Positions 27,384 through 35,990 of a stretch of 64,000 nucleotides of DNA are shown one piece after another. The DNA comes from Pseudoalteromonas luteoviolacea. GTDB taxonomy: Bacteria; Pseudomonadota; Gammaproteobacteria; Enterobacterales; Alteromonadaceae. The position numbers and the translations under genes are program-made. Under the pieces are notes generated by a model. That model worked only from the letters and a program-made list of their open reading frames with translations. It was not told where the DNA came from and ran no database searches. Positions within the stretch are counted from its first letter, which is position 1. The number at the start of each line of letters is the position of its first letter. The stretch spans positions 62,001 to 126,000 of the forward strand of contig NZ_JAKFZS010000006.1 of NCBI RefSeq assembly GCF_021654285.1. The letters are read 5' to 3'.

Positions 27384-28652
27384 ATGACATATATATCTGA
27401 TACCAGTGCGCAAGACACGCAAATTGAAAAAAAAAGGAACTATAAACTCTACGTTGCAATCGTTGTTGGTATCGTTATTTTTCTGACTTTAATCGTTCCC
27501 CAGATATCTATTTGGCTCAGTGGTACAAGTGCTGTTCGGTTAGAAAAAATTCGCATTGCTGAAGTACAAAAAGGGCAATTCGTTCGTGATATTTCAGTTC
27601 AAGGTCGTGTGATAGCAGCGAAACGGCCTACGGTTTATAGCCCCGCACAAGGTACTGTGACATATTTGGTTACGCCTGGTGATACAGTTGCGTTAGGTGA
27701 AGCGCTTGCTGTTATAGATAGCCCGGAGCTAACCAGTTTGCTAGCACAAGAAAAGTCAGAATTGACAAGGTTAAAAACGCAATTAGAACGTGAAAAAATA
27801 CAAGTTAAAAAACAGGATTTAGAACAAGAAAATTATATAGGTAAAGCGCAAGTCGCACTGAATGCTGCAAAACGTGAAATGCGTCGAAATGAAGAAGGTC
27901 AAAAGAATCAGGTTGTCAGTGACATTGATTTTCAAAAGGCTAAAGATGACCTGCAAAATGCTGAGCGAGAATATCGATTGGCAGTGAAAGAAGTGGCGTT
28001 ATTAAAGGAAAGTCAAAAGTTTGAAATCAAAACCCGTGCGCTTGAGCTGGAAGCACAACAGGTAGTTGTTAATGAGCTACAAAGACAAGTTTCATCTCTT
28101 TCAATTGTTTCGCCTGTTGCAGGCATCGTTGGTAATTTAACGGTTGAACAAAAAAATACGGTTACCAAAAATCAGCCACTACTAAACGTTGTTGATTTGT
28201 CGCAGTATGAAGTCGAAGTAAAGATCCCAGAAAATTATGCGGATGATTTAGCGCTAGGTATGGGAGCAGACTTGATGCTTAATGGCAATAAATACCAAGG
28301 TGAACTGACTGCAATCTCACCTGAAATTGTCAGTGGTCAAGTTGAAGGAAAGATCCGCTTTAAAGACAAAGATATTAAAGGGTTAAGGCAAAATCAAAGG
28401 TTGACTAGCCGGGTTGTTTTAGAAGAAAAAAGTGATGTTTATTATCTACCGCGAGGACAGTTCACTGAGTCAGGTGGTGGGCGTTTTGTATACGTAGTAG
28501 AAGAAGGCACTGCCGTTAAAAAATCGATTAAATTAGGTTCAAAGAGTTTAGGGCAAGTGGAAGTTATTTCTGGCTTAGCGATGGGCGATAAAGTCGTAAT
28601 TTCTGACTTGAGTATATTTAAAGATGCAGGAAGTGTAAGAATCGTACAATAG
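27384..28652 (+). CDS. MacA/HlyD-type periplasmic adaptor
   Basis: 422 residues from ATG 27384 (AAGGAAG 4-5 bases before; the track-length frame starting 23 codons upstream has no ribosome site). One anchor at about 24-44, a barrel-sandwich half ('GTVTYLVTPGDTVALGEALAVID'), a coiled-coil hairpin rich in Lys/Glu (about 120-235), the second half ('LSIVSPVAGIVGNLTVEQ') and beta-barrel/MPD regions with 'YYLPRGQF' near the end. It is the first gene of a four-gene exporter operon with an ATPase and two FtsX permeases. Related in type, not closely in sequence, to DarC. Confidence 0.9.
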   Translation: MTYISDTSAQDTQIEKKRNYKLYVAIVVGIVIFLTLIVPQISIWLSGTSAVRLEKIRIAEVQKGQFVRDISVQGRVIAAKRPTVYSPAQGTVTYLVTPGDTVALGEALAVIDSPELTSLLAQEKSELTRLKTQLEREKIQVKKQDLEQENYIGKAQVALNAAKREMRRNEEGQKNQVVSDIDFQKAKDDLQNAEREYRLAVKEVALLKESQKFEIKTRALELEAQQVVVNELQRQVSSLSIVSPVAGIVGNLTVEQKNTVTKNQPLLNVVDLSQYEVEVKIPENYADDLALGMGADLMLNGNKYQGELTAISPEIVSGQVEGKIRFKDKDIKGLRQNQRLTSRVVLEEKSDVYYLPRGQFTESGGGRFVYVVEEGTAVKKSIKLGSKSLGQVEVISGLAMGDKVVISDLSIFKDAGSVRIVQ

Positions 28653-28660
28653 GGGGTAGT

Positions 28661-29350
28661 ATGTTAAGGATGAATAAATTAGCGAAGACTTATCGCACAG
28701 ATGAAGTGAAAACGAGCGCGCTTCGTCCATTCGATTTAGAAGTAAATCAAGGTGAGTTTGTAGCTGTTGTGGGGCCGTCAGGCTCTGGAAAAACAACTTT
28801 TCTTAACATTACAGGTTTACTTGAAACAGCCAGTGAAGGGCAGTATTGGCTTGATGGTATCGAGGTATCAACATTGGGGGATAAAGCCAAGTCTCGTCTT
28901 AGAAATGAAAAAATTGGTTTTGTATTTCAAAGTTTTAACCTGATCCCAGAATTAAATATTTACGACAATGTTGAAATGCCGCTGCGCTACAGAAAGTTAT
29001 CTGCGTCACAGCGTAAAGAGCGGGTTGAAAAGGCGTTAGAGCAAGTAGGCCTTGCTAAACGTCAAACTCACTACCCTTCACAGCTTTCTGGTGGTCAACA
29101 ACAGCGTGTTGCGATCGCCAGAGCGCTTGCAGGTTCCCCCTCATTTTTATTGGCAGATGAACCGACGGGAAATTTAGATTCTAAGATGGCCAGCGGTGTA
29201 ATGTCCTTGCTACAAGAGATCAACCAAAAAGGGACTACCATTATTATGGTAACGCATGACCTGTCACAGGTTGCGTTTGCCAGCCGAGTCATAGAAGTAA
29301 AAGATGGTGTAATTAATGATGTAGAAAACTACGCTCAAGAAATAGCTTAA
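28661..29350 (+). CDS. ABC transporter ATPase (MacB/LolD type)
   Basis: 229 residues. Walker A GPSGSGKTTFLN, Q-loop FVFQSFNLIPELNI, signature LSGGQQQRVAIARAL, Walker B FLLADEPTGNLD and H-loop VTHDLSQ are all intact. It begins 8 bp after the adaptor. It would drive the two FtsX-type permeases encoded next. Confidence 0.92.
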   Translation: MLRMNKLAKTYRTDEVKTSALRPFDLEVNQGEFVAVVGPSGSGKTTFLNITGLLETASEGQYWLDGIEVSTLGDKAKSRLRNEKIGFVFQSFNLIPELNIYDNVEMPLRYRKLSASQRKERVEKALEQVGLAKRQTHYPSQLSGGQQQRVAIARALAGSPSFLLADEPTGNLDSKMASGVMSLLQEINQKGTTIIMVTHDLSQVAFASRVIEVKDGVINDVENYAQEIA

Positions 29351-29361
29351 GGGGATATTTC

Positions 29362-30690
29362 ATGGGGATTTATTACACCAAATTGGCGATGCTGAGCTTG
29401 TGGAAAACCCGTTATATGAGCTTGTTGGCAATCATCATTATAGCAGTGGGTATTGCGGCGACGATGACGACTTATACCATCAACTATATGATGACAAAAG
29501 ACCCTATACCATCGAAGTCAGATTCCCTTTTTTTAGTGCGAATTAATAATTGGAGCCCAGACGTCATTTATGGCAACGAGGATGAAGAGCACGCGCCTAT
29601 CTACATGGCTGTGCAAGATGCTGTCAATCTAATCCGCCACGAGAAAGCTCAAGCGCAAATTCCAATTGCTGGGTTTAAGGATATGCTTAAATTGCCCACG
29701 CAGGATGCTGTTGATGCAAAGATGACGTTTGTGCGCAGCTCCACTCGAGATTTTTTCTCTTCCTTTGATGTGCCTTTTTTATATGGGTCACCTTGGCCCC
29801 AAGGCAGTGATAAGAGTGGTGAACAAGTTGCGGTTATTTCAAAAAAACTTAATGATCAGCTGTTTGCTGGTAAAAACTCGGTTGGACAAGTAGTTGAACT
29901 TGGAGGGCACCAACTTACAGTGGTTGGAGTGCTTGACGACTGGTCTATTTTACCGCGCTTTTATGGTGAGTCCACGCGTGCATTTAAGGGCCCGCGAGAT
30001 GTATTCGTGCCATTTCAAACCCAGTTGAATTTAGAGCTATGGTCGCCAAACGTGCAGGCTTTTGAGTGCTGGAAAGAGGCTGACAATGCATCAGTAGAAG
30101 CGTTTTGGGCATCAGAGTGTATTTGGGTCTACTTCTGGGTAGAGCTACATAATGAACTAGAAAAAGATGCTTATATGGACTTTTTAGAGTCTTATGTAGA
30201 GCAACAAAAAGCGTTGGGTCGTTTTCAACGTCCCATGTTAAATGAATTGCAATCACCTGCCGAGTATTTGAAAGAACGTGAAGCTTATTCATCAGACAGT
30301 GAGATAGCGGTTTGGCTTGCTATTTGTTTTTTTGCACTGTGCTTGTTAAATGCGATGAGCATCATAATGACCAAATTCCAAAGCAAAGCGGGTGAAGTAG
30401 CGCTTCGACGTGCAGTTGGTGCTAGTAGTGTTGATTTGATCCAACAGTATATGATTGAAACAGGCATTATCGGCTTATTTGGCGGCCTGTTCGGGTTGCT
30501 ACTGAGCCAAGTTTGCTTGATGTTGTCGAGCCAACTTTATACGCATTTGAGTAAAGATATCATGGCAATGAGCGCACAGTTAATGGTGGTGACAGTCTTG
30601 TTGTCTATCGTTTCTAGTTTGATTTTTGGATTGTTCCCAATCGTGAAAGCAATTCGAGTTCAGCCTGCAACACAGCTGAAAAGCTTGTAA
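29362..30690 (+). CDS. ABC permease, FtsX/MacB type (first of two)
   Basis: 442 residues: N-terminal helix (about 18-38), a periplasmic MacB-type domain of about 260 residues, and three C-terminal helices (about 315-337, 362-388, 405-428). 'MSIIMTKFQSKAGEVALRRAVGASSVDLI' is the conserved cytoplasmic coupling segment. It is unusual in that the operon carries a second, shorter permease; the two probably form a heterodimer. Confidence 0.88.
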   Translation: MGIYYTKLAMLSLWKTRYMSLLAIIIIAVGIAATMTTYTINYMMTKDPIPSKSDSLFLVRINNWSPDVIYGNEDEEHAPIYMAVQDAVNLIRHEKAQAQIPIAGFKDMLKLPTQDAVDAKMTFVRSSTRDFFSSFDVPFLYGSPWPQGSDKSGEQVAVISKKLNDQLFAGKNSVGQVVELGGHQLTVVGVLDDWSILPRFYGESTRAFKGPRDVFVPFQTQLNLELWSPNVQAFECWKEADNASVEAFWASECIWVYFWVELHNELEKDAYMDFLESYVEQQKALGRFQRPMLNELQSPAEYLKEREAYSSDSEIAVWLAICFFALCLLNAMSIIMTKFQSKAGEVALRRAVGASSVDLIQQYMIETGIIGLFGGLFGLLLSQVCLMLSSQLYTHLSKDIMAMSAQLMVVTVLLSIVSSLIFGLFPIVKAIRVQPATQLKSL

Positions 30691-30703
30691 TGGAGAAGGA
30701 TGA

Positions 30704-31909
30704 ATGAAGGATTTATTACCAATTATAAAGTCACTCAAAAGTAACTTGAGCGCGTCACTGCTGTTTATTTTACAGGTTGCGATCACCTTTACGATATTAG
30801 TTAATGCAATATTCCTTGCCATGGATAAACGGCAGTCGATAGGTCGTGCCTCAGGTCTCGATGAGCAAAATGTATTCTATATTGCGACTAACTTACCCGT
30901 TGAAGAGGATGAGCGAGCGAGCATGTTAGACCAAGACCTGGCCAACCTCAATGCGTTATCAGGCGTTGAGTACGCATCGGTTTCCTCCGGAGTACCGCTA
31001 AGTGGCTGGGGCCGATTTTTAGAAGTTGCAACTGAGCCCGACGCCAGATATGACACTTTTTCGGGTTACTACGGTGGCGACTTAAATCTATTTAATGCAT
31101 TCGGCGTAAAACTTGTTGCAGGCAGTGAATTTAGCCCCAGCTCAGAACTGAGAGCCCGTACAGATGGCCACAAGGTTGCCATTGATATTATGATCACTAA
31201 GTCCCTCGCTGAATCATTGTACGCTGAGCAATGGGAGCAAGTTGTTGGGAAGACCATTTACATTGATAAAAAGCCACAGCGAGTTGTCGGTGTTATTGAT
31301 AAATTACAAGCAGCATGGCCAACTTGGGTCGTTGTCGAACATGTCATCTTGGGGCCGGTCAAAGAGGCTGATGCCATGGTGTATTACATTGTTAGAACAC
31401 AACTGGGGCAGCAGAGTGAAGTGATGGAGAGTGCCTTGGCGTATCTGATGTCCTTTCACGGTAGAAAGATAGACAAAATTGAGACGTTTGAGCAAGTAAA
31501 GGCTAATGCCTACAGTGCTGAAAACGCAGCAAGCAATACGTTATTTGGTGTGATTGGTGGCTTACTGGTGGTAACGGCATTGGGGATTTTTGGTCAATCT
31601 CGCTACAGTATTATCAAGCGCACTAAGTTGATTGGTATTCGGCGTGCTATGGGTGCAAGTAAAGGGCAAATAATTCGATATTTTGTGTTAGAAAACTTTG
31701 TACTTTGCAGTATAGGAATTGCCATTGGTATTGTGTCAGCGATAGTCCTGAGCAATGCTTTTAGCAATGCGTTTTCCTTAGGCACTGTCCCTGTACACTA
31801 CATGTTTTACGGTACGTTGTGCACAATTTTGCTTGGCCAAATAGCTGTATTATATCCCGCTTTAAAAGCATCCCAACTGTCGCCTGCGATAGCGACGCGC
31901 ACGGTGTAG
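30704..31909 (+). CDS. ABC permease, FtsX/MacB type (second of two)
   Basis: 401 residues with the same plan as the preceding gene: helix at about 17-38, a periplasmic domain, three C-terminal helices (about 280-302, 322-348, 365-390) and the coupling segment 'YSIIKRTKLIGIRRAMGASKGQII'. GGAGAAGG precedes ATG 30704. Last gene of the exporter operon. The cargo is unknown; no RiPP or toxin precursor was found next to it. Confidence 0.88.
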   Translation: MKDLLPIIKSLKSNLSASLLFILQVAITFTILVNAIFLAMDKRQSIGRASGLDEQNVFYIATNLPVEEDERASMLDQDLANLNALSGVEYASVSSGVPLSGWGRFLEVATEPDARYDTFSGYYGGDLNLFNAFGVKLVAGSEFSPSSELRARTDGHKVAIDIMITKSLAESLYAEQWEQVVGKTIYIDKKPQRVVGVIDKLQAAWPTWVVVEHVILGPVKEADAMVYYIVRTQLGQQSEVMESALAYLMSFHGRKIDKIETFEQVKANAYSAENAASNTLFGVIGGLLVVTALGIFGQSRYSIIKRTKLIGIRRAMGASKGQIIRYFVLENFVLCSIGIAIGIVSAIVLSNAFSNAFSLGTVPVHYMFYGTLCTILLGQIAVLYPALKASQLSPAIATRTV

Positions 31910-32117
31910 CCTCTTTTAACTAGAGCGCGGCAAAGTACTAAGTTCTAGGTAGTGGTATTTAGAGCTTAGTACCTTAAAACATCCCCATTACTTGTCTTTT
32001 TGTTATAATGTGTATTGCAAACAACGATACGCTTACACGCTTATTTACGATGGTAAGACGTTTCATTCGGTTTACATGCGAGTATGTGAGTCAATACAAA
32101 AAGGCAATTTAGTTAGT

Positions 32118-32531
32118 ATGTTACGTTTATCAAATAATGTAGAGCTGTCCGCTTGGGAAATAGAATTAACGGCAATTAGAGCACAAGGTGCCGGAGGCCA
32201 AAATGTCAATAAAGTATCGTCAGCTATTCACTTACGTTTTGATATAAAGCGCTCTACTTTACCTGCTTTTTACAAAGAACGCTTACTTGCACTTAAGGAT
32301 AACCGGATCAGCAAAGAAGGCGTCCTCATTCTAAAAGCTCAGACGTATCGTACTCAAGAGCAGAATAAAGAAGATGCACTTAATAGGTTGAAGCAGCTGA
32401 TCCTTGATGCAATCAAAGTTGAGAAAGCACGCAGGCAAACAAAACCGACGAGAAGTTCGCAAAAAAAGCGATTGGACACCAAAAACAAAAGAGCGCAGAC
32501 GAAAGTGCTCAGGCGTTCCGTTAAGTTTTAG
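32118..32531 (+). CDS. arfB: Alternative ribosome-rescue factor ArfB (peptidyl-tRNA hydrolase)
   Basis: 137 residues from ATG 32118. The GGQ release motif is at 26-28 (RAQGAGGQNVNKVSSAIHL), and the C-terminal tail is Lys/Arg-rich (KARRQTKPTRSSQKKRL), the part that enters the empty mRNA channel of stalled ribosomes. It releases nascent chains on non-stop complexes. The longer frame upstream (from TTG 31992) is not family-like. The 3' end overlaps the convergent histidine-kinase gene by 11 bp. Confidence 0.93.
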   Translation: MLRLSNNVELSAWEIELTAIRAQGAGGQNVNKVSSAIHLRFDIKRSTLPAFYKERLLALKDNRISKEGVLILKAQTYRTQEQNKEDALNRLKQLILDAIKVEKARRQTKPTRSSQKKRLDTKNKRAQTKVLRRSVKF

Positions 32532-33771
32532 CGTTTAAATGAGCTGGCAATGAAACGTTGAAGGTCGCCCCTTGCATTTCAGACTCTGTTATCCAGCACT
32601 TACCATTGTGCCAACTGAGTATTTTGGCCACAATGGCAAGACCTAGGCCGAACCCACCTGTTTCTTTGCTGCGACTGCTATCAAGACGTATAAATGGGCT
32701 AAATACATTTTCACGTTTTTCTTCAGGTATGCCAGGACCATCATCAGATATGGATAAAATCGCGTGTTGCTCTTTGAACTTGAGTTCAATCTGAATTTTT
32801 TGAGCGCCATATTTTTCAGCGTTTTGCAGTAAATTTTGTATCACTCGCGCGAGATAATGGTCGTTTCCTTTAACATAAATGCCAGATGCAATCCGTTGTT
32901 CAATTTGCTTGTTAGATGACACTAAACACTTATCTATCTGAGCCTCAATCAAGTCACTTAAAAGAATCGTTGTTTTGCTCATCTCACGCTCTGAAAACTC
33001 TAAGCGGGCATAACTCAACATTTCGTCAATTAACAGCTCCATTTCTGTGACATCTTGATTCATAGCCTGAACTTGCCGTGGGTCTTTTGGTGCCAACATA
33101 GCAAGTGCGAACTTTAATCTGGCAAGTGGGGTTCTTAATTCATGTGAAACAGCGTTAACCAAGTGTTTTTGGTTTTGCATCAGGCTGGCAGTTTGCAAAG
33201 CGAGCTTTTGTATATGTTGAGTAAGCGTTGAAATGGCGGAAAATCTTGAGGGCTTTGCCACGATATCCAGCTGACCTGTCGCCAGTTGCTCTGTGATCCG
33301 TTTAAGTTGTTCTAAGTCTTGCCAAAGCGGGCGCAGCCACAGAATTAATAGCAAAGCTAAAATAGAGAATGAGATGAGTTTAAAACCATATTTAATCCAA
33401 ATAGAGGGTCGCTTGGGCTCGAATGGTCCCAGTTTGACGATACTTACCTCATCAGCTAATCGCATGAAAAGTTGGTAGTTATCACTACTGTCAAATGAAA
33501 TGACCACATCGCCTTTTTCTAAAGCAGTGCGCTGCTCTGGAAACCAAGCGACATCGTTAATATGAATAATATCTAGGCCATTCTTTTGGGGATAATTTTC
33601 AATGCTAACATTGTTTAAAACGTCTCTTAAGTTGTCCGCAACTTGTTTTGCATAGCCTAATTCACTGGGTGTTTGATTAGCCCAGTGTTTCCATATGTAC
33701 TCACTACTTTGATTGATAGCGATAATACTAAAAAAAACAAAGAAATATAAACTCGCTAACAGTCGGAGCAT
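32521..33771 (-). CDS. RstB-like sensor histidine kinase
   Basis: 416 residues. TM1 at about 5-20 and TM2 at about 128-148 enclose a periplasmic sensor. A HAMP-like linker ('LKRITEQLATGQLDIVAKPSR') leads to the H-box LVNAVSHELRTPLARLK. The ATPase domain has N-box 'QNLLQNAEKYG', G1 'SDDGPGIP' and G2 'GGFGLGLAIV'. It starts 6 bp after the response-regulator gene and ends 11 bp into the convergent arfB. By arrangement with MipA/DUF3019 it is an RstAB-type system that probably senses envelope or ion stress; the signal is inferred only. Confidence 0.88.
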   Translation of the reverse strand: MLRLLASLYFFVFFSIIAINQSSEYIWKHWANQTPSELGYAKQVADNLRDVLNNVSIENYPQKNGLDIIHINDVAWFPEQRTALEKGDVVISFDSSDNYQLFMRLADEVSIVKLGPFEPKRPSIWIKYGFKLISFSILALLLILWLRPLWQDLEQLKRITEQLATGQLDIVAKPSRFSAISTLTQHIQKLALQTASLMQNQKHLVNAVSHELRTPLARLKFALAMLAPKDPRQVQAMNQDVTEMELLIDEMLSYARLEFSEREMSKTTILLSDLIEAQIDKCLVSSNKQIEQRIASGIYVKGNDHYLARVIQNLLQNAEKYGAQKIQIELKFKEQHAILSISDDGPGIPEEKRENVFSPFIRLDSSRSKETGGFGLGLAIVAKILSWHNGKCWITESEMQGATFNVSLPAHLNAKT

Positions 33772-33777
33772 GACGCA

Positions 33778-34470
33778 TTAATCCCAAGCTGATTTAGAGC
33801 ACAAGTAACCTTTGCCCCAAACAGTCACTAATCTAAATGGCTGATCAGGGTTATCACCTAGCTTCTTACGTAGGCGAGAAATACGTACATCTACACTGCG
33901 ATCTAAACCATCATATTCACGCCCAACGACTTGATTATAAATATGTTCACGGCTTAAGGTTTGTCCTGCGTTATTAGCAAGCTCCCACAGTAAGTCGAAT
34001 TCATAACTGGTTAGTTCGACTTCGTGACCTGATAGGTAGGCTTTGCGGGCAGCTTTGTCCACTTCTAATTGACCAAGCTTAATATTGTCGGTATTTTCTT
34101 CTGGCTGTTTTCCTCCGCGTCGTAGCAGTGCATTAACTCGAGCGAGCAAAACGTACGGTTCAACTGGTTTGATGACATAATCATCGGCGCCAATTTCCAA
34201 GCCTCTTACATGATCAAAATCACTGTCTTTGGCTGTTAAAAATAGCACAGGGCCTGAATAGGCTTGTCGTATTTCTCTACAAATAGAGAAGCCATCTAAA
34301 TTGGGTAACATAATGTCCAAAATAACAACGTCAGGCTGTTGATCTATGATGGTATTTACCGCTTTAGCACCATCATTAACTATGGTGACAGCAAAGTTAT
34401 TACTTTCAAGAAATTGTCCGGTTAGCGTTGCAAGTCTTTCATCGTCTTCAACAAGGATTACTTTAGCCAT
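33778..34470 (-). CDS. RstA-like response regulator
   Basis: 230 residues. Receiver acidic pair D9/D10, phospho-acceptor D52 (VVILDIMLPNLDG), 'FLTAKDSD' and 'DYVIKPVEP', followed by an OmpR-type winged helix ('VELTSYEFDLLWELANNAGQ', 'REYDGLDRSVDVRISRLRKKLG'). Its ATG shares a base with the TAA of the DUF3019 gene (TAATG), so translation is coupled. Operon: mipA-like, DUF3019, this gene, kinase. Confidence 0.92.
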   Translation of the reverse strand: MAKVILVEDDERLATLTGQFLESNNFAVTIVNDGAKAVNTIIDQQPDVVILDIMLPNLDGFSICREIRQAYSGPVLFLTAKDSDFDHVRGLEIGADDYVIKPVEPYVLLARVNALLRRGGKQPEENTDNIKLGQLEVDKAARKAYLSGHEVELTSYEFDLLWELANNAGQTLSREHIYNQVVGREYDGLDRSVDVRISRLRKKLGDNPDQPFRLVTVWGKGYLCSKSAWD

Positions 34471-34871
34471 TAAAAAAAGCTCCAGTCAGATTTTAGTTTG
34501 CGCCTATACTTTCGGCTTACTGCTGCGTTTATCTTTACTTTTTGATTTGCTAATACATGCATTTTTTCGTTTTTAAGTGAAAAAGTCATGTCTTCAGAAA
34601 TAGAGATACTAATATTGGTTTTTGCTTTTTGCGTGTTCTGCCAACATTGCAAAGAGGTATCGTTTTTAAATAAGCATACATTTTGCGGCACTTTGATAGA
34701 CCAGTCGACCGAAATTGTCATCTCACAAATTTGGCCCATAGATTTAACCATGCAAACCATAGGTTTAATTTCAAGTTTTGCTTTTTTTGTTGGTGCTGCA
34801 TTAGCTTGTGCGTTAACCATTTTTGATAAGAACAAACATAAAACAAGGATAGAGGACAGCTTAAAACTCAT
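34470..34871 (-). CDS. DUF3019 family secreted protein
   Basis: 133 residues from ATG 34871, with a GGGGG ribosome site 5-6 bases before. Signal peptide MSFKLSSILVLCLFLSKMVNA, then the cysteine pattern VCMVKSMGQICEM and 'NVCLFKNDTSLQCWQ' of the DUF3019 family, which is often found with MipA/OmpV and RstAB genes. Function unknown; it is periplasmic. Its start overlaps the end of the mipA-like gene by 11 bp, so the two are translated together. Confidence 0.8.
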   Translation of the reverse strand: MSFKLSSILVLCLFLSKMVNAQANAAPTKKAKLEIKPMVCMVKSMGQICEMTISVDWSIKVPQNVCLFKNDTSLQCWQNTQKAKTNISISISEDMTFSLKNEKMHVLANQKVKINAAVSRKYRRKLKSDWSFF

Positions 34872-35835
34872 ATAATCCCCCAATAAAAATATTGGACGAA
34901 GAGCTTTGATCTACAAGCGGACTATCTTTAATGCCTGCTCCGATCCAAGTGTGTCTTGCACTAAACTTGAATTGCCAGTTTGAACTTAATTTATAGTTAA
35001 AAGCCACGCCTATATAAGGGTTTACAGTGGCTTTACCTTGATATAAATGGTGTTGCGATTGTGAGTCTTTGAGGCTGATCCCATAATAATAATCAACTAA
35101 GTGCTTGTTTTTGTATTCTGCTCCAAGTTTGACTTTTAAACGGGATGGACTGTCTGTTTGTATTGGAATGACAAAACTGTAATCGAGGCTGCCGTGATAC
35201 CCCTGATAAGTATTTGTAACATCATGCAGCCAAACCAAGGTTAACTTAGATGAATTTGCAAAATACCAATGTGCAAGTATGCCGCCATCTAGCGCCCAGT
35301 CTCGTTTAGAAATTGTATCCAGTGAAATGGATTCAGCTGGCTTGTTTGGTTCCGGCTCTTCTTTATCACTATTTGAATCATTATCACCATCAGAGTCCAC
35401 GCCATCTGAGCCTGGCTGGCTTGTCGGCGGGTTCGATTCATCTGGTTCAGGCGTGATTACTGGACTACTGGATTCCCCTGTAAATGAATTTTTGACTAAT
35501 ATATTACTCGGGTGGAAGCGTTCAAAATATGCTTGCTCAGTGTTCAGTTGGGTAATGAAGCTGACATCGAACTTGTCTTGTTCTACAAAAGTGTAGCCAG
35601 CAGTTGTGTTGTCAAAGAAGAACTTATCGCCGTAATAACTAATGTAAGGCAATATTACTAAAGGCACGTTATCCCCGCCCCTGACAGGGTTGGTGGCAAC
35701 ACCTGCACCTACGGCAACAGAAAAATCCCACCTGCCTATTTCGGTGCATTGCTCATTGTTCTCACTACAGTTTGCAAAACTATCCTTCGCGAATAAGCTG
35801 CAGCACAGAGATAACAATATGAAAAACTGTTTCAA
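34861..35835 (-). CDS. MipA/OmpV family outer-membrane protein with an acidic insert
   Basis: 324 residues. Signal peptide (first ~21 residues, ending SFA) and beta-barrel strands ('VAVGAGVATNPVRGGDNVPLVILPYISYYG', 'KLTLVWLHDVTNTYQGYHGSLDYS', final 'IFIGGLYEF' with the C-terminal Phe). Family members are scaffold or porin-like barrels. Residues about 121-169 form a Pro/Ser/Asp/Glu-rich insert (e.g. DSDGDNDSNSDKEEPEP) within one loop, not usual for the family. First gene of the operon with DUF3019 and the RstAB-like pair. Confidence 0.82.
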   Translation of the reverse strand: MKQFFILLSLCCSLFAKDSFANCSENNEQCTEIGRWDFSVAVGAGVATNPVRGGDNVPLVILPYISYYGDKFFFDNTTAGYTFVEQDKFDVSFITQLNTEQAYFERFHPSNILVKNSFTGESSSPVITPEPDESNPPTSQPGSDGVDSDGDNDSNSDKEEPEPNKPAESISLDTISKRDWALDGGILAHWYFANSSKLTLVWLHDVTNTYQGYHGSLDYSFVIPIQTDSPSRLKVKLGAEYKNKHLVDYYYGISLKDSQSQHHLYQGKATVNPYIGVAFNYKLSSNWQFKFSARHTWIGAGIKDSPLVDQSSSSNIFIGGLYEF

Positions 35836-35990
35836 TCAATTTACTCCTGTAAAACCTAGAGCTAAATTTACCAGTAATTTTCGTAATTACCAGAAGTGGT
35901 TACATTAAATAACAAATAGATCGAGCGAAATAACAGAACAATGTCGTGACTGTATTAAAGTAAAGTTACTTTCATTCAAGGAGCAAAACT

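Noticed and set aside
31992..32117. N-terminal extension of ArfB from TTG 31992
   Set aside because: The 42 extra residues do not fit the family, whose members begin close to the MLRLSNN start.
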